Shown: in pieces, positions 1-6,492 of the stretch
How positions within the stretch are numbered: position 1 is the stretch's first letter
How the letters are laid out: the number at the start of each line of letters is the position of its first letter
Source of the DNA: JBLHUT01 sp047629975
Lineage (GTDB): Bacteria; Pseudomonadota; Alphaproteobacteria; Rhodobacterales; Rhodobacteraceae
DNA: 11,758 nt
Direction of reading: 5' to 3'
NCBI GenBank assembly: GCA_047629975.1
Contig: JBLHUT010000088.1
Coordinates: forward strand, 1 to 11,758
The notes under the pieces: generated by a model
What the model was told of the DNA's origin: nothing
Seen by the model: only the letters and a program-made list of their open reading frames with translations
The model's database searches: none
Translations under genes and position numbers: made by a program

Positions 1-1
1 T

Positions 2-364
2 GTGAATTACTGGGCAAGCTGGTGCGCGCCGTGTCGGGTCGAGCATCCACAGCTTGTGACGCTGGCCGCCGAAGGGGTTCCGGTTTACGGGATCAACTAC
101 AAAGACAAAGCTGAAAATGCGCTGGAATTTCTGGAGGAGGTTGGCGACCCTTACACCGCAATCGGTAGTGATCTTGAGGGACGCACGGCGATTGACTGGG
201 GAGTTTACGGCGTTCCAGAGACTTATGTCATTGATGCGGAAGGTAAAATAATTCTTCGCTTTGCGGGGCCGATAACCGAAAAGTTGCTTGAAACAGCAAT
301 TCGCCCTGCTTTGGTTAAGGCTGCGGAAAGTTCAAACTCTAACGATGGCTCCGGTACGAATTAA
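2..364 (+). CDS. ccmG: Thiol:disulfide interchange protein CcmG/DsbE, 3' part
   Basis: This is the C-terminal part (120 codons visible) of a membrane-anchored periplasmic thioredoxin of the CcmG/DsbE/ResA type. In that family it keeps the CXXCH cysteines of apocytochrome c reduced during cytochrome c maturation. The first visible residues are the active-site strand VNYWASWCAPC, with the CAPC redox pair at visible residues 8-11. A typical WGVYGVPETYVID stretch follows at visible residues 66-78, whose proline (residue 72) is the family's cis-proline beside the active site. The signal anchor and first strand lie left of the window, so the GTG at base 2 is an internal Val codon, not a start. The stop is TAA at 362-364, after a Ser/Asn-rich tail. 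In related genomes ccmG follows ccmC and ccmD; that cannot be seen here. The thioredoxin class is certain; the CcmG assignment is likely. Confidence 0.88.
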   Translation: MNYWASWCAPCRVEHPQLVTLAAEGVPVYGINYKDKAENALEFLEEVGDPYTAIGSDLEGRTAIDWGVYGVPETYVIDAEGKIILRFAGPITEKLLETAIRPALVKAAESSNSNDGSGTN

Positions 365-454
365 GCCCCTGTTTACGCCTGATGGTGTCTTTGGACCTCG
401 GTGGGCGCCTAGAGATGGGGCGGAATGGCAGGGGTGCTATTCTGTATAATTTAA

Positions 455-3400
455 ATGGTCGGATTTCCGGTAACGCTTAATGATGGCGATGGTTTTGTTT
501 GGGATTTTCAATCAATGGGCGGTGTCATCAATGGCACTGGCAATACATTTGATGGCGCCTTTCTTGCGCTAGATTTCCCCAATGTTTACAATGCAGAAGC
601 AGCGTTGAACAATCGAATGTATACGATCGAGGGGGCGTCTTGGTCAAACCCGAGCGTTGCGTTGTCGCGTAATCTGTATGTTCCTGACGATGAAGGTTGG
701 GCGCGGTTTGTGAACTCTGCGACGAACACGTCGAACACGGCAACAACGTATACGTTTTCAATCTACAGCGATCTTGGTTTTGATCTGAACACACGGATCG
801 AGGGCAGTTCGAGTGGCGATCTTGTGGCGGACACGTCCGATGACTGGTTCATTGCAAGCAACGGACCAACAGCCAGCGGCCCCGATCTTGGTGTGGTTAT
901 CGGCAACGGAAATGGCGGTCTTGATCCGTCGCTTTTGGCACATTCCGGCGATGATATCACCTTTGAATATACCGTTGAATTGGCCGCCGGAGAAACAGCG
1001 TCGATCATGTTCTTTGCTGTTCAGGCCACCAACAGCACCACGATGTCGGATACGATCGCGTTGCTGAGCGCGGATTTGCCCGAGGATGTTTTGGTCGGAC
1101 TCTCCCCCGAGATCCTTGACTCGATCGTGAACTATAATCTTGAACCAAGTGTTCCCGCCCAGATCATCTATAATGGCAACGGCCTCGAAGACTTCATGAT
1201 CGGTGCGACCGAAGACGAGATATTTTATGCCGAAAGTGGCGACGATGTGGTTCTGGCGCTGTCTGGCGACGATATCGTTCATGCTGGTTCCGGCAATGAT
1301 GTTGTTATGGGCGCCGAGGGAGCGGACCGGTTGATCGGCGAAGGCGGGCAGGATGTTCTGAACGGAGATGCCGGAGACGACAACATTTCCGGCGACAGCG
1401 GAACAAGCGGAGTTCTGGTGTCCGGCGCAGTGCCCATAACCGAGACTGGTGTCGATCTTGCGCTGACGATCCACGCCCCGCAAGCCGCCCAGGGGCAGGC
1501 TTTGAACTTTACGGGCACGATCGGGCGTGTGGCGCCGGCTGCGGCAGAAGCCAATTTCGTCTATGTCATTGATACGTCTGCTTCGATGGCGACAACATTC
1601 GCCGGAGCCGAAGCAACAGGTGATCTGAATGGCGACGGGCGCGCGGGCGATATGATCGACGTAGTCATCGCCTCCTACTCGGCGTTGAACGACGCCTTGA
1701 TTGCAGGGGGATACGGTGGGGCGGACCTTGCGATCGTAACGTTCGACCAGAATGTCTCGGTCAGTTACACCGGTTTTGTTGGAGGGGCGGTTCCGACCGC
1801 GTTGGCGACATTGTCGCCATCCGGCAGCAGCGAATACGAATCGGCGCTTGATCAAGCGGTTACCTCCTTTGGCAGCATGGGCGAGGGGGCAAACTATGTC
1901 TTTTTTGCCTCCGACGGTCCGCCGTCATTCGCAATATCGTCGCCAGCGGCAACGACCTTGATCGCTCCCGACGGCCTGAATGCCACTGTTCGCGCCGTCG
2001 GCCTGAACAACAATTCGGTCATTCCGGAACTGGACCGGTTGGATGACGGAATTGCAAACAACTCGGCGCAATTGATCACCACTCCGTCCCAATTGACGGC
2101 GGCGTTGCTGAAAGGGTTGGTCGAAAGCTCCGAGATCGCGCAACTTGAGGTGACGGTGAATGGCGACGTGGTCGCGACATTGCTGCCCGAAGATCTGAAC
2201 GCCTCTCCTTTGGGCTTGTCGTTCGACATCGAGGTGCCGGATGTCGTGCTGGGCGCTGATGATGTGGTGTCGGTCCGGCTTGTGGCATCTGACGAGGCCG
2301 CGACTGAACTTTTGCTCAACTTTCAAGCAGTTGCACCCGAAGATGCGGCTGGCAACGACGTCTTGTCGGGCGGCGCGGGAGCCGACATCTTGCGCGGTGA
2401 CAGTGGCGACGATGTGCTGATCGGTGGCACGGATGATGATCATCTGGACGGCGGTCTTGGCAATGACGATCTTGCGGGAGGGACCGGCAACGACAGCCTT
2501 TTTGGTGGCGCGGGCAATGACATTTTGTCAGGCGGCGCGGGGGCTGATTGGCTTAACGGAGGGTCGGGCGCGCGTGATCTTGTCAGTTATGCAGGCTCGG
2601 AGGCCGGCGTAATTGTCGATCTGCTGGCCCATTCGGCAAGCGGCGGCCATGCGGCGGGGGATGTTCTTGTCGGGTTCGAGGGCATCGTCGGGTCGTCATT
2701 TTCGGACATTCTGACGGGGGACGCGTTAGATAACACATTTCGTCCCGGGCTTGGCGCGGATCAGATATTCGGTGGGGAAGGGTTTGATGTTATTGACTAC
2801 TCCGATGCCGAAGTCGGTGTAATCGTGAACGTGAACCAAGCGGCGGGTCTGCAAAAGACAGGCTCTGTCGACAAGGACTTCCTGGATTCAATCGAGGGGA
2901 TCATCGGGTCACGGTTTGAGGACCGGCTTTTGGGCACCGCCGCAGACGAGATGTTCGAGGGAGGCTCCGGTGACGACATTATTCGCGGCAAAGGCGGCTC
3001 GGATACAATGAGCGGCGGGCACGGCAATGACAAATTGTTTGGCGACAGCGGGATCGACATCATGTATGGCGGCGCAGGCAATGACCGGCTGAAGTCTTTG
3101 GGCGGCGATGACTTGTTGTACGGCGAACAAGGCGATGACATCATTACTGCGGGCGGTGGCAATGATATTGCTTACGGCGGATCAGGCTCTGACGATTTGT
3201 CAGGAGGCACAGGCAATGATTTCCTTTATGGCGAGGGCGGCGCCGATGTGTTGCTTGGGGGAAACAATTCCGACTGGCTGGACGGAGGTGAAGGTGACGA
3301 CCGGCTTAAAGGGGACAGCGGCGGCGACACGCTGATTGGTGGGGCCGGCGACGATATTCTTTATGGCGGCGACGCAGGCGATACGTTTATCTTTGCCGAT

Positions 3401-3607
3401 GATTTCGGGTTCGACCAGTTGCGTGATTTTCAAGATGGGATCGACATTCTTGACTTCAGTGCTTTGCCACTGGGAACCTTTGAAAACCTGTTGAACTACG
3501 CCAGTGACAGGACATCCGGCCTTCGCATTGAATTCGACAACGGAGACGGCGTTTTCATCTCGTCGTTCTTTCTTGCCGATTTTGATGCAAGCGACGTTAT
3601 CTTGTGA
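455..3607 (+). CDS. Large RTX protein with a VWA domain, probable type I secretion substrate
   Basis: A 1050-residue, Asp/Gly-rich protein without an N-terminal signal peptide. Residues 1-230 form a beta-rich domain of unknown role (aromatic and Asp motifs such as DDWFIASNG; a closing MFFAVQ strand). RTX nonapeptides (GGxGxDxhx) follow at about 242-316. A VWA domain spans about 366-560, with MIDAS motif DTSAS at 373-377, an EF-hand-like DLNGDG loop at 390-395, and the third MIDAS aspartate in FFASDG (D487). Where the family usually has Thr it has Ser (about 459). More RTX blocks lie at 632-705 and 827-976, separated by two copies of a serralysin-type linker (each with a GVIV strand, then an EGI(I/V)GS motif). 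The end (977-1050) resembles RTX secretion-signal regions: a DxLxDF-type segment and a hydrophobic last residue. RTX repeats fold on binding calcium outside the cell; VWA domains mediate metal-dependent adhesion. A surface or matrix adhesin is therefore inferred; no catalytic motif was seen. No secretion genes are adjacent. The ATG directly follows an in-frame TAA and lacks a Shine-Dalgarno sequence. Confidence 0.93.
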   Translation: MVGFPVTLNDGDGFVWDFQSMGGVINGTGNTFDGAFLALDFPNVYNAEAALNNRMYTIEGASWSNPSVALSRNLYVPDDEGWARFVNSATNTSNTATTYTFSIYSDLGFDLNTRIEGSSSGDLVADTSDDWFIASNGPTASGPDLGVVIGNGNGGLDPSLLAHSGDDITFEYTVELAAGETASIMFFAVQATNSTTMSDTIALLSADLPEDVLVGLSPEILDSIVNYNLEPSVPAQIIYNGNGLEDFMIGATEDEIFYAESGDDVVLALSGDDIVHAGSGNDVVMGAEGADRLIGEGGQDVLNGDAGDDNISGDSGTSGVLVSGAVPITETGVDLALTIHAPQAAQGQALNFTGTIGRVAPAAAEANFVYVIDTSASMATTFAGAEATGDLNGDGRAGDMIDVVIASYSALNDALIAGGYGGADLAIVTFDQNVSVSYTGFVGGAVPTALATLSPSGSSEYESALDQAVTSFGSMGEGANYVFFASDGPPSFAISSPAATTLIAPDGLNATVRAVGLNNNSVIPELDRLDDGIANNSAQLITTPSQLTAALLKGLVESSEIAQLEVTVNGDVVATLLPEDLNASPLGLSFDIEVPDVVLGADDVVSVRLVASDEAATELLLNFQAVAPEDAAGNDVLSGGAGADILRGDSGDDVLIGGTDDDHLDGGLGNDDLAGGTGNDSLFGGAGNDILSGGAGADWLNGGSGARDLVSYAGSEAGVIVDLLAHSASGGHAAGDVLVGFEGIVGSSFSDILTGDALDNTFRPGLGADQIFGGEGFDVIDYSDAEVGVIVNVNQAAGLQKTGSVDKDFLDSIEGIIGSRFEDRLLGTAADEMFEGGSGDDIIRGKGGSDTMSGGHGNDKLFGDSGIDIMYGGAGNDRLKSLGGDDLLYGEQGDDIITAGGGNDIAYGGSGSDDLSGGTGNDFLYGEGGADVLLGGNNSDWLDGGEGDDRLKGDSGGDTLIGGAGDDILYGGDAGDTFIFADDFGFDQLRDFQDGIDILDFSALPLGTFENLLNYASDRTSGLRIEFDNGDGVFISSFFLADFDASDVIL
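1178..1402 (+). repeat. RTX nonapeptide block 1 (about 8 degenerate units)
   Basis: In-frame 27-base units coding for Gly/Asp-rich nonapeptides (for example SGDDVVLAL and SGNDVVMGA) at protein residues about 242-316. The first units are degenerate and the last ones closer to consensus. The block ends just before the beta-rich lead-in to the VWA domain. Confidence 0.8.
2348..2569 (+). repeat. RTX nonapeptide block 2 (about 9 units)
   Basis: Nine near-consensus GGxGxDxhx units at protein residues about 632-705, directly after the VWA region. The block leads into the first of two serralysin-type linker modules (SYAGSEAGVIVDL, residues 711-723). Confidence 0.85.
2933..3382 (+). repeat. RTX nonapeptide block 3 (about 17 units)
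   Basis: The longest calcium-binding array, at protein residues about 827-976. It has roughly 17 consecutive nonapeptides, mostly of the GGxGxD or GDxGxD kind, and runs directly into the C-terminal secretion-signal region. The repeats are protein-level and diverged at the DNA level. Confidence 0.88.
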
Positions 3608-3608
3608 C

Positions 3609-3644
3609 CGGGGCGGCCAGATACGCGCCCCGTCGGATTTTGTT
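3609..3644 (+). terminator. Probable terminator of the RTX gene
   Basis: A perfect 7-bp stem, CGGGGCG (3609-3615) with CGCCCCG (3626-3632), begins one base after the RTX stop. It has a 10-base loop and is followed by the T-rich TCGGATTTTGTT. The T-rich side lies on the plus strand, so it fits the RTX gene better than ilvH, which converges from the other strand. Confidence 0.6.
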
Positions 3645-3667
3645 GTGCCCGTTCAGATTGCGCGCCG

Positions 3668-4228
3668 TCAATAGCCGCGTGAAAGTGCGGCGACACCTGT
3701 GCGCGCAACCTCCAAAAGTCCGAGCGGGCGCATCAATTCTGCAAATGCATCAATCTTTTCGGGGGTCCCGGTGATTTCGAACACGAAACTCTCAAGCGTA
3801 CTATCGACAACATTCGCACGAAAAATCTCGGCCAGACGCAGGGCCTCGATCCTTTTGTCGCCTGTGCCGTTGACCTTGAAAAGGGCCAGTTCACGCTCCA
3901 CGCTCGGGCCATCCACAGTCAGGTCGTGAACCTCGTAAACAGGGATCATACGCTCAAGCTGTGATTTGATCTGGGTGATGATCTGAGGTGTGCCGGTGGT
4001 GACAACTGTAATACGCGAGCGGTGGCCGGTATGATCGATTTCGGCAACGGTGAGGCTCTCGATATTATAGCCCCGACCCGAGAACAGCCCGATGACCCGC
4101 GCCAGAACACCGGCTTCGTTGTCGACAACAACCGCCAGAGTATGCGTTTCGATCACTTCGGCATTGGGGTCCTTCAAATCATAGGCAGAATGTTTTGAAG
4201 AGCCTTTTCGGATTTTTAGAGCAGCCAT
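3668..4228 (-). CDS. ilvH: Acetolactate synthase small (regulatory) subunit
   Basis: The 186-residue regulatory subunit of acetohydroxyacid synthase, the first common enzyme of valine, leucine and isoleucine synthesis. It activates the large subunit and confers feedback inhibition by valine. Residues 28-102 are an ACT domain (THTLAVVVDNEAGVLARVIG, then GRGYNIESLTV). N37 and G40 align with Asn11 and Gly14 of the E. coli protein, which lie in the valine-binding site, so valine sensitivity is expected. The C-terminal domain (103-186) is complete and ends in RGY. The start chosen is the ATG at 4228 (MAALKIRKGS): the frame could extend 13 codons upstream, but family proteins begin near here, and a weak purine-rich GAAAGA precedes it. 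It lies 123 bases downstream of the large-subunit gene on the same strand and is almost certainly co-transcribed with it. Confidence 0.95.
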   Translation of the reverse strand: MAALKIRKGSSKHSAYDLKDPNAEVIETHTLAVVVDNEAGVLARVIGLFSGRGYNIESLTVAEIDHTGHRSRITVVTTGTPQIITQIKSQLERMIPVYEVHDLTVDGPSVERELALFKVNGTGDKRIEALRLAEIFRANVVDSTLESFVFEITGTPEKIDAFAELMRPLGLLEVARTGVAALSRGY

Positions 4229-4264
4229 TCTAGGTCTTTCTTTTTTGCAAAGATCCAGACGCAC

Positions 4265-4322
4265 CAAGGCGTTGGTCCGTCAAAGTCAAACTATAGATGC
4301 GACCGAGGCTTATGCCCCGGTC
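4265..4322 (-). other. Two hairpins in the ilvB-ilvH spacer
   Basis: The 123-base gap between the two subunit genes holds two inverted repeats. One is GACCGGGGC-ATAA-GCCTCGGTC read on the minus strand (4301-4322): nine pairs including one G-U, with a four-base loop. The other is ACCAA-CGCC-TTGGT, about 24 bases further downstream. Neither is followed by a T-run, so they do not look like intrinsic terminators. RNA processing or stability signals that set the subunit ratio are possible, but this is inference. Confidence 0.5.
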
Positions 4323-4351
4323 ACCTTTTTACAACGCGCCCCTGGCACGGA

Positions 4352-6106
4352 TCAGACCAGCACGGCCCCTTTTGCGCCGATTGCGCCCTTGACCGATGCA
4401 TCGCCCAACAGCATCTCGTTGTGGGGCGCACCTGATGGAATCATCGGGAAACAATTTTCGTGCTTTTCGACAAGACAGTCAAAAATCACCGGACCGTCAT
4501 AGGCCAGCATCTCCATGATCGCCTCGTCCAGATCCGCAGGATCATTCACCCGCAATCCTTTTGCGCCAAAGGCCTCTGCCAGCTTCACAAAATCCGGGAG
4601 CGCCTCCGACCAGCTTTGGGAATAGCGTTCGCCGTGCAGCAATTCTTGCCACTGACGGACCATGCCCAACCGTTCGTTGTTCAGAATGAACTGCTTGACC
4701 GGCAAGCGATACTGAATGGCCGTGCCCATTTCCTGCATGTTCATTAGCCAGCTTGCTTCACCGGCGACGTTGATCACCAACGCATCGGGATGCGCAACCT
4801 GTACACCGATAGACGCCGGCGTGCCATAACCCATGGTCCCCAGACCGCCCGATGTCATCCACCGCTTCGGCTCGTCAAAGTCGAGATATTGCGCGGCCCA
4901 CATCTGGTGCTGGCCAACTTCGGTGGTGATGTAACGGTCGTATTTCTTGGTCAGGGCTTCAAGCCGTTGCAAAGCGTATTGCGGCTTGATGATCTTGTCC
5001 GAGTTCTTGTACTCGAGACAGCGTACCGAACGCCATTCCTCGATCTTGGCCATCCACTTGGCCAAACCGGCCTTGTTCACCTTTGATCCGCGACTTTTCC
5101 AGATGCGCAACGCATCTTCCAGCACGTTGGCCACGTCGCCGATAATCGGGAAGTCCGTGTGAACGACCTTGTTGATCGACGAGGGGTCGATATCGATATG
5201 CGCTTTCTTGCTACGCGGGCTGAAATCAGCGATCCGGCCCGTGATGCGATCGTCAAACCGCGCCCCGACATTGATCATCAAATCGCAGCCGTGCATGGCA
5301 AGGTTGGCCTCATAAAGCCCGTGCATGCCCAACATCCCGAGCCAAAGCGGCCCCGACGCAGGATAGCACCCGAGCCCCATCAAGGTCGAGGTTACCGGAA
5401 ACCCGGTTGCCTCGGCGAATTCCCGCAACAACTCGGTTGCGCGGTCGCCTGAATTGATGACACCGCCGCCTGTGTAAAACAAAGGACGCTCTGCCGTTTC
5501 CATCGCCTCGACCAGTGCGGTGATGATCTCGGGGTCGCCTTTGACGCGCGGGTTATAGTGACCCTTGGCGGCGGTTTTGGGGTTGTGATAGGTGCCCGTC
5601 GCGAACTGCACATCCTTTGGAATGTCCACAAGAACAGGGCCGGGTCGGCCGCTTGTGGCCACATGAAAGGCCTGATGGATGGTGTCGGACAGTTTGTCGG
5701 TGTCCTTGACCAGCCAGTTATGCTTGGTGCAGGGCCGTGTGATGCCAACCGTGTCCGCTTCCTGAAAGGCGTCCGAGCCGATCATGAACGTCGGAACCTG
5801 ACCTGTCAGAACCACCATCGGGATGCTGTCCATCAAGGCATCGGTAATGCCGGTGACGGCATTGGTCGCCCCCGGACCCGAGGTCACAAGAACAACACCC
5901 GGCTTGCCGGTCGAACGGGCATAGCCTTCGGCGGCGTGAGTAGCGGCCTGCTCATGACGCACCAGAATGTGCTTGATGTCTGATTGTTGAAAAATTTCGT
6001 CATAAATCGGCAGTACGGCGCCGCCGGGATAGCCGAATACGACCTCCACACCCTGATCCTTCAGGGCCTGAACCACCATTTTCGCTCCGGTCATCTGCTT
6101 TGCCAT
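4352..6106 (-). CDS. ilvB: Acetolactate synthase large (catalytic) subunit
   Basis: A 584-residue ThDP- and FAD-dependent acetohydroxyacid synthase. It condenses pyruvate with a second pyruvate (towards valine and leucine) or with 2-ketobutyrate (towards isoleucine). The N-terminal pyrimidine-binding domain shows GYPGGAVLPIYDEIF and the catalytic glutamate E52 in VRHEQAATHAAEGYAR. The middle FAD-contacting domain shows LGMLGMHG and NVGARFDDR. The C-terminal ThDP domain shows GGLGTMGYG (420-428) and the metal/diphosphate motif, ending in NN at 476-477. That motif reads GEAS (449-452) where GDGS is usual. The start at 6106 (MAKQMTGAKM) is supported by GGAG six bases upstream; an ATG at 6130 would add eight residues but has no better site. 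Length is normal for the family. Expression is predicted to be controlled by the leader and attenuator directly upstream. The gene could equally be called ilvI; the family is certain. Confidence 0.96.
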   Translation of the reverse strand: MAKQMTGAKMVVQALKDQGVEVVFGYPGGAVLPIYDEIFQQSDIKHILVRHEQAATHAAEGYARSTGKPGVVLVTSGPGATNAVTGITDALMDSIPMVVLTGQVPTFMIGSDAFQEADTVGITRPCTKHNWLVKDTDKLSDTIHQAFHVATSGRPGPVLVDIPKDVQFATGTYHNPKTAAKGHYNPRVKGDPEIITALVEAMETAERPLFYTGGGVINSGDRATELLREFAEATGFPVTSTLMGLGCYPASGPLWLGMLGMHGLYEANLAMHGCDLMINVGARFDDRITGRIADFSPRSKKAHIDIDPSSINKVVHTDFPIIGDVANVLEDALRIWKSRGSKVNKAGLAKWMAKIEEWRSVRCLEYKNSDKIIKPQYALQRLEALTKKYDRYITTEVGQHQMWAAQYLDFDEPKRWMTSGGLGTMGYGTPASIGVQVAHPDALVINVAGEASWLMNMQEMGTAIQYRLPVKQFILNNERLGMVRQWQELLHGERYSQSWSEALPDFVKLAEAFGAKGLRVNDPADLDEAIMEMLAYDGPVIFDCLVEKHENCFPMIPSGAPHNEMLLGDASVKGAIGAKGAVLV

Positions 6107-6112
6107 ATCGGT

Positions 6113-6116
6113 CTCC
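6113..6116 (-). promoter_or_regulatory. Ribosome binding site deciding the ilvB start
   Basis: GGAG on the minus strand, six bases before the ATG at 6106. It favours that start over the in-frame ATG at 6130, inside whose coding extension it would fall. Confidence 0.7.
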
Positions 6117-6139
6117 GTTTCAGCTGGCATATAGGCAAT

Positions 6140-6167
6140 AAAAAACCCCCGTTTGTAAGGCGGGGGT
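6140..6167 (-). terminator. Attenuator terminator of the ilvB-ilvH operon
   Basis: Read on the minus strand: stem ACCCCCG (6161-6167), loop CCTTACAAA, stem CGGGGGT (6145-6151), then a run of T reaching 6140. This is a complete intrinsic terminator located after the leader peptide and 33 bases before the ilvB start. Its 5' arm shares bases 6165-6167 with the antiterminator partner strand, so the two structures exclude each other. Confidence 0.88.
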
Positions 6168-6211
6168 GCATGGGGTTACCGTCTGGCGTCCGTTTTACCG
6201 GCCCATGCACC
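6165..6211 (-). promoter_or_regulatory. Antiterminator pairing of the ilv attenuator
   Basis: Minus-strand GGTGCATGGG (6202-6211), inside the last codons of the leader peptide, is a perfect 10-base complement of CCCATGCACC (6165-6174), which abuts and overlaps the terminator's 5' arm. If a ribosome stalls upstream on the Ile/Leu/Val codons, the first strand is free and the antiterminator can form. If the ribosome reaches the stop codon at 6195-6197 it should cover that strand, leaving the terminator to form. The pairing is seen directly; the switching is inferred from known ilv, leu and his attenuators. Confidence 0.82.
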
Positions 6212-6242
6212 TTTTGCTTACGACGATTAGAATGTGTGTCAT
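6195..6242 (-). CDS. ilv operon leader peptide (15 residues)
   Basis: A 15-codon reading frame, MTHILIVVSKRCMGR, then TAA. It contains five consecutive branched-chain codons, Ile-Leu-Ile-Val-Val (6219-6233), covering all three end products of the pathway. An AAGGA motif lies 10 bases before the ATG; the CCC-TTT-GGG between them could fold and shorten the effective spacing. Two of the control codons, CTA and GTA, look like uncommon choices for this GC-rich genome, which would sharpen stalling when charged tRNA is scarce. Its last five codons contain the first antiterminator strand. The peptide itself probably has no function beyond being translated. Such leaders precede ilvBN and ilvGMEDA in E. 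coli. Confidence 0.85.
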   Translation of the reverse strand: MTHILIVVSKRCMGR

Positions 6243-6271
6243 TCCCAAAGGGTCCTTATTGATTGTGGGGG

Positions 6272-6300
6272 ACATTAGGACGCGCCATCAGGGGCGTCAA
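6272..6300 (-). promoter_or_regulatory. Candidate promoter of the ilv leader
   Basis: On the minus strand TTGACG (6295-6300) is followed after 17 bases by TAATGT (6272-6277). The -35 matches the consensus at five of six positions; the -10 is weak. Transcription would begin near 6265, about 23 bases before the leader ATG, a sensible distance for an attenuated operon. Another TTGACG lies at 6355-6360 without a good -10 partner. The rest of the stretch up to 6450 is AT-rich and shows no gene. Confidence 0.42.
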
Positions 6301-6451
6301 CAGGCAAAGCCCAACTTTTCTATCGTGACACGCAGGAATTATTTCCATTTGTTGCGTCAAAAACGCTTTTTTGGAAATTAAGCCGTGTCAAAACGGTTTA
6401 AACTTTGAAACGCCACCCGAAATCGAGCTTTGAGACAGGCGAATTTTTTAG

Positions 6452-6491
6452 ATAAAGAAAATGAAGCCGCCACACCGGCGAAGGCCGGACG
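6452..6491 (-). terminator. Possible terminator after bpt
   Basis: Just after the bpt stop, minus-strand CCGGC (6484-6488), loop CTTC, GCCGG (6475-6479) forms a compact hairpin. It can be extended by an outer CCG/CGG pair across an internal loop. CTTCATTTTCTTT then follows. The T-run starts several bases after the stem and is interrupted, so this is only moderately convincing. Confidence 0.35.
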
Positions 6492-6492
6492 G

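Noticed and set aside
758..1855. Long open frame (365 codons) on the minus strand inside the RTX gene
   Set aside because: It lies wholly antisense to a clearly real protein with RTX and VWA motifs. Its translation is rich in Arg, His and Gln with no family character, as expected from the codon bias of the sense gene.
2348..3382. Tandem short repeats resembling a CRISPR or satellite array
   Set aside because: The periodicity is 27 bases in frame and follows the GGxGxDxhx protein pattern, with DNA-level divergence and no constant-repeat/variable-spacer structure.
3609..3632. The CGGGGCG hairpin as a bidirectional terminator also serving ilvH
   Set aside because: Read on the minus strand it is followed by GTCACAAG, with no T-run. 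Termination of ilvH there is not supported by the sequence.
5558..5983. Plus-strand frame of 141 codons opposite ilvB
   Set aside because: It is antisense to the highly conserved ThDP enzyme. Its translation has no recognisable motif.
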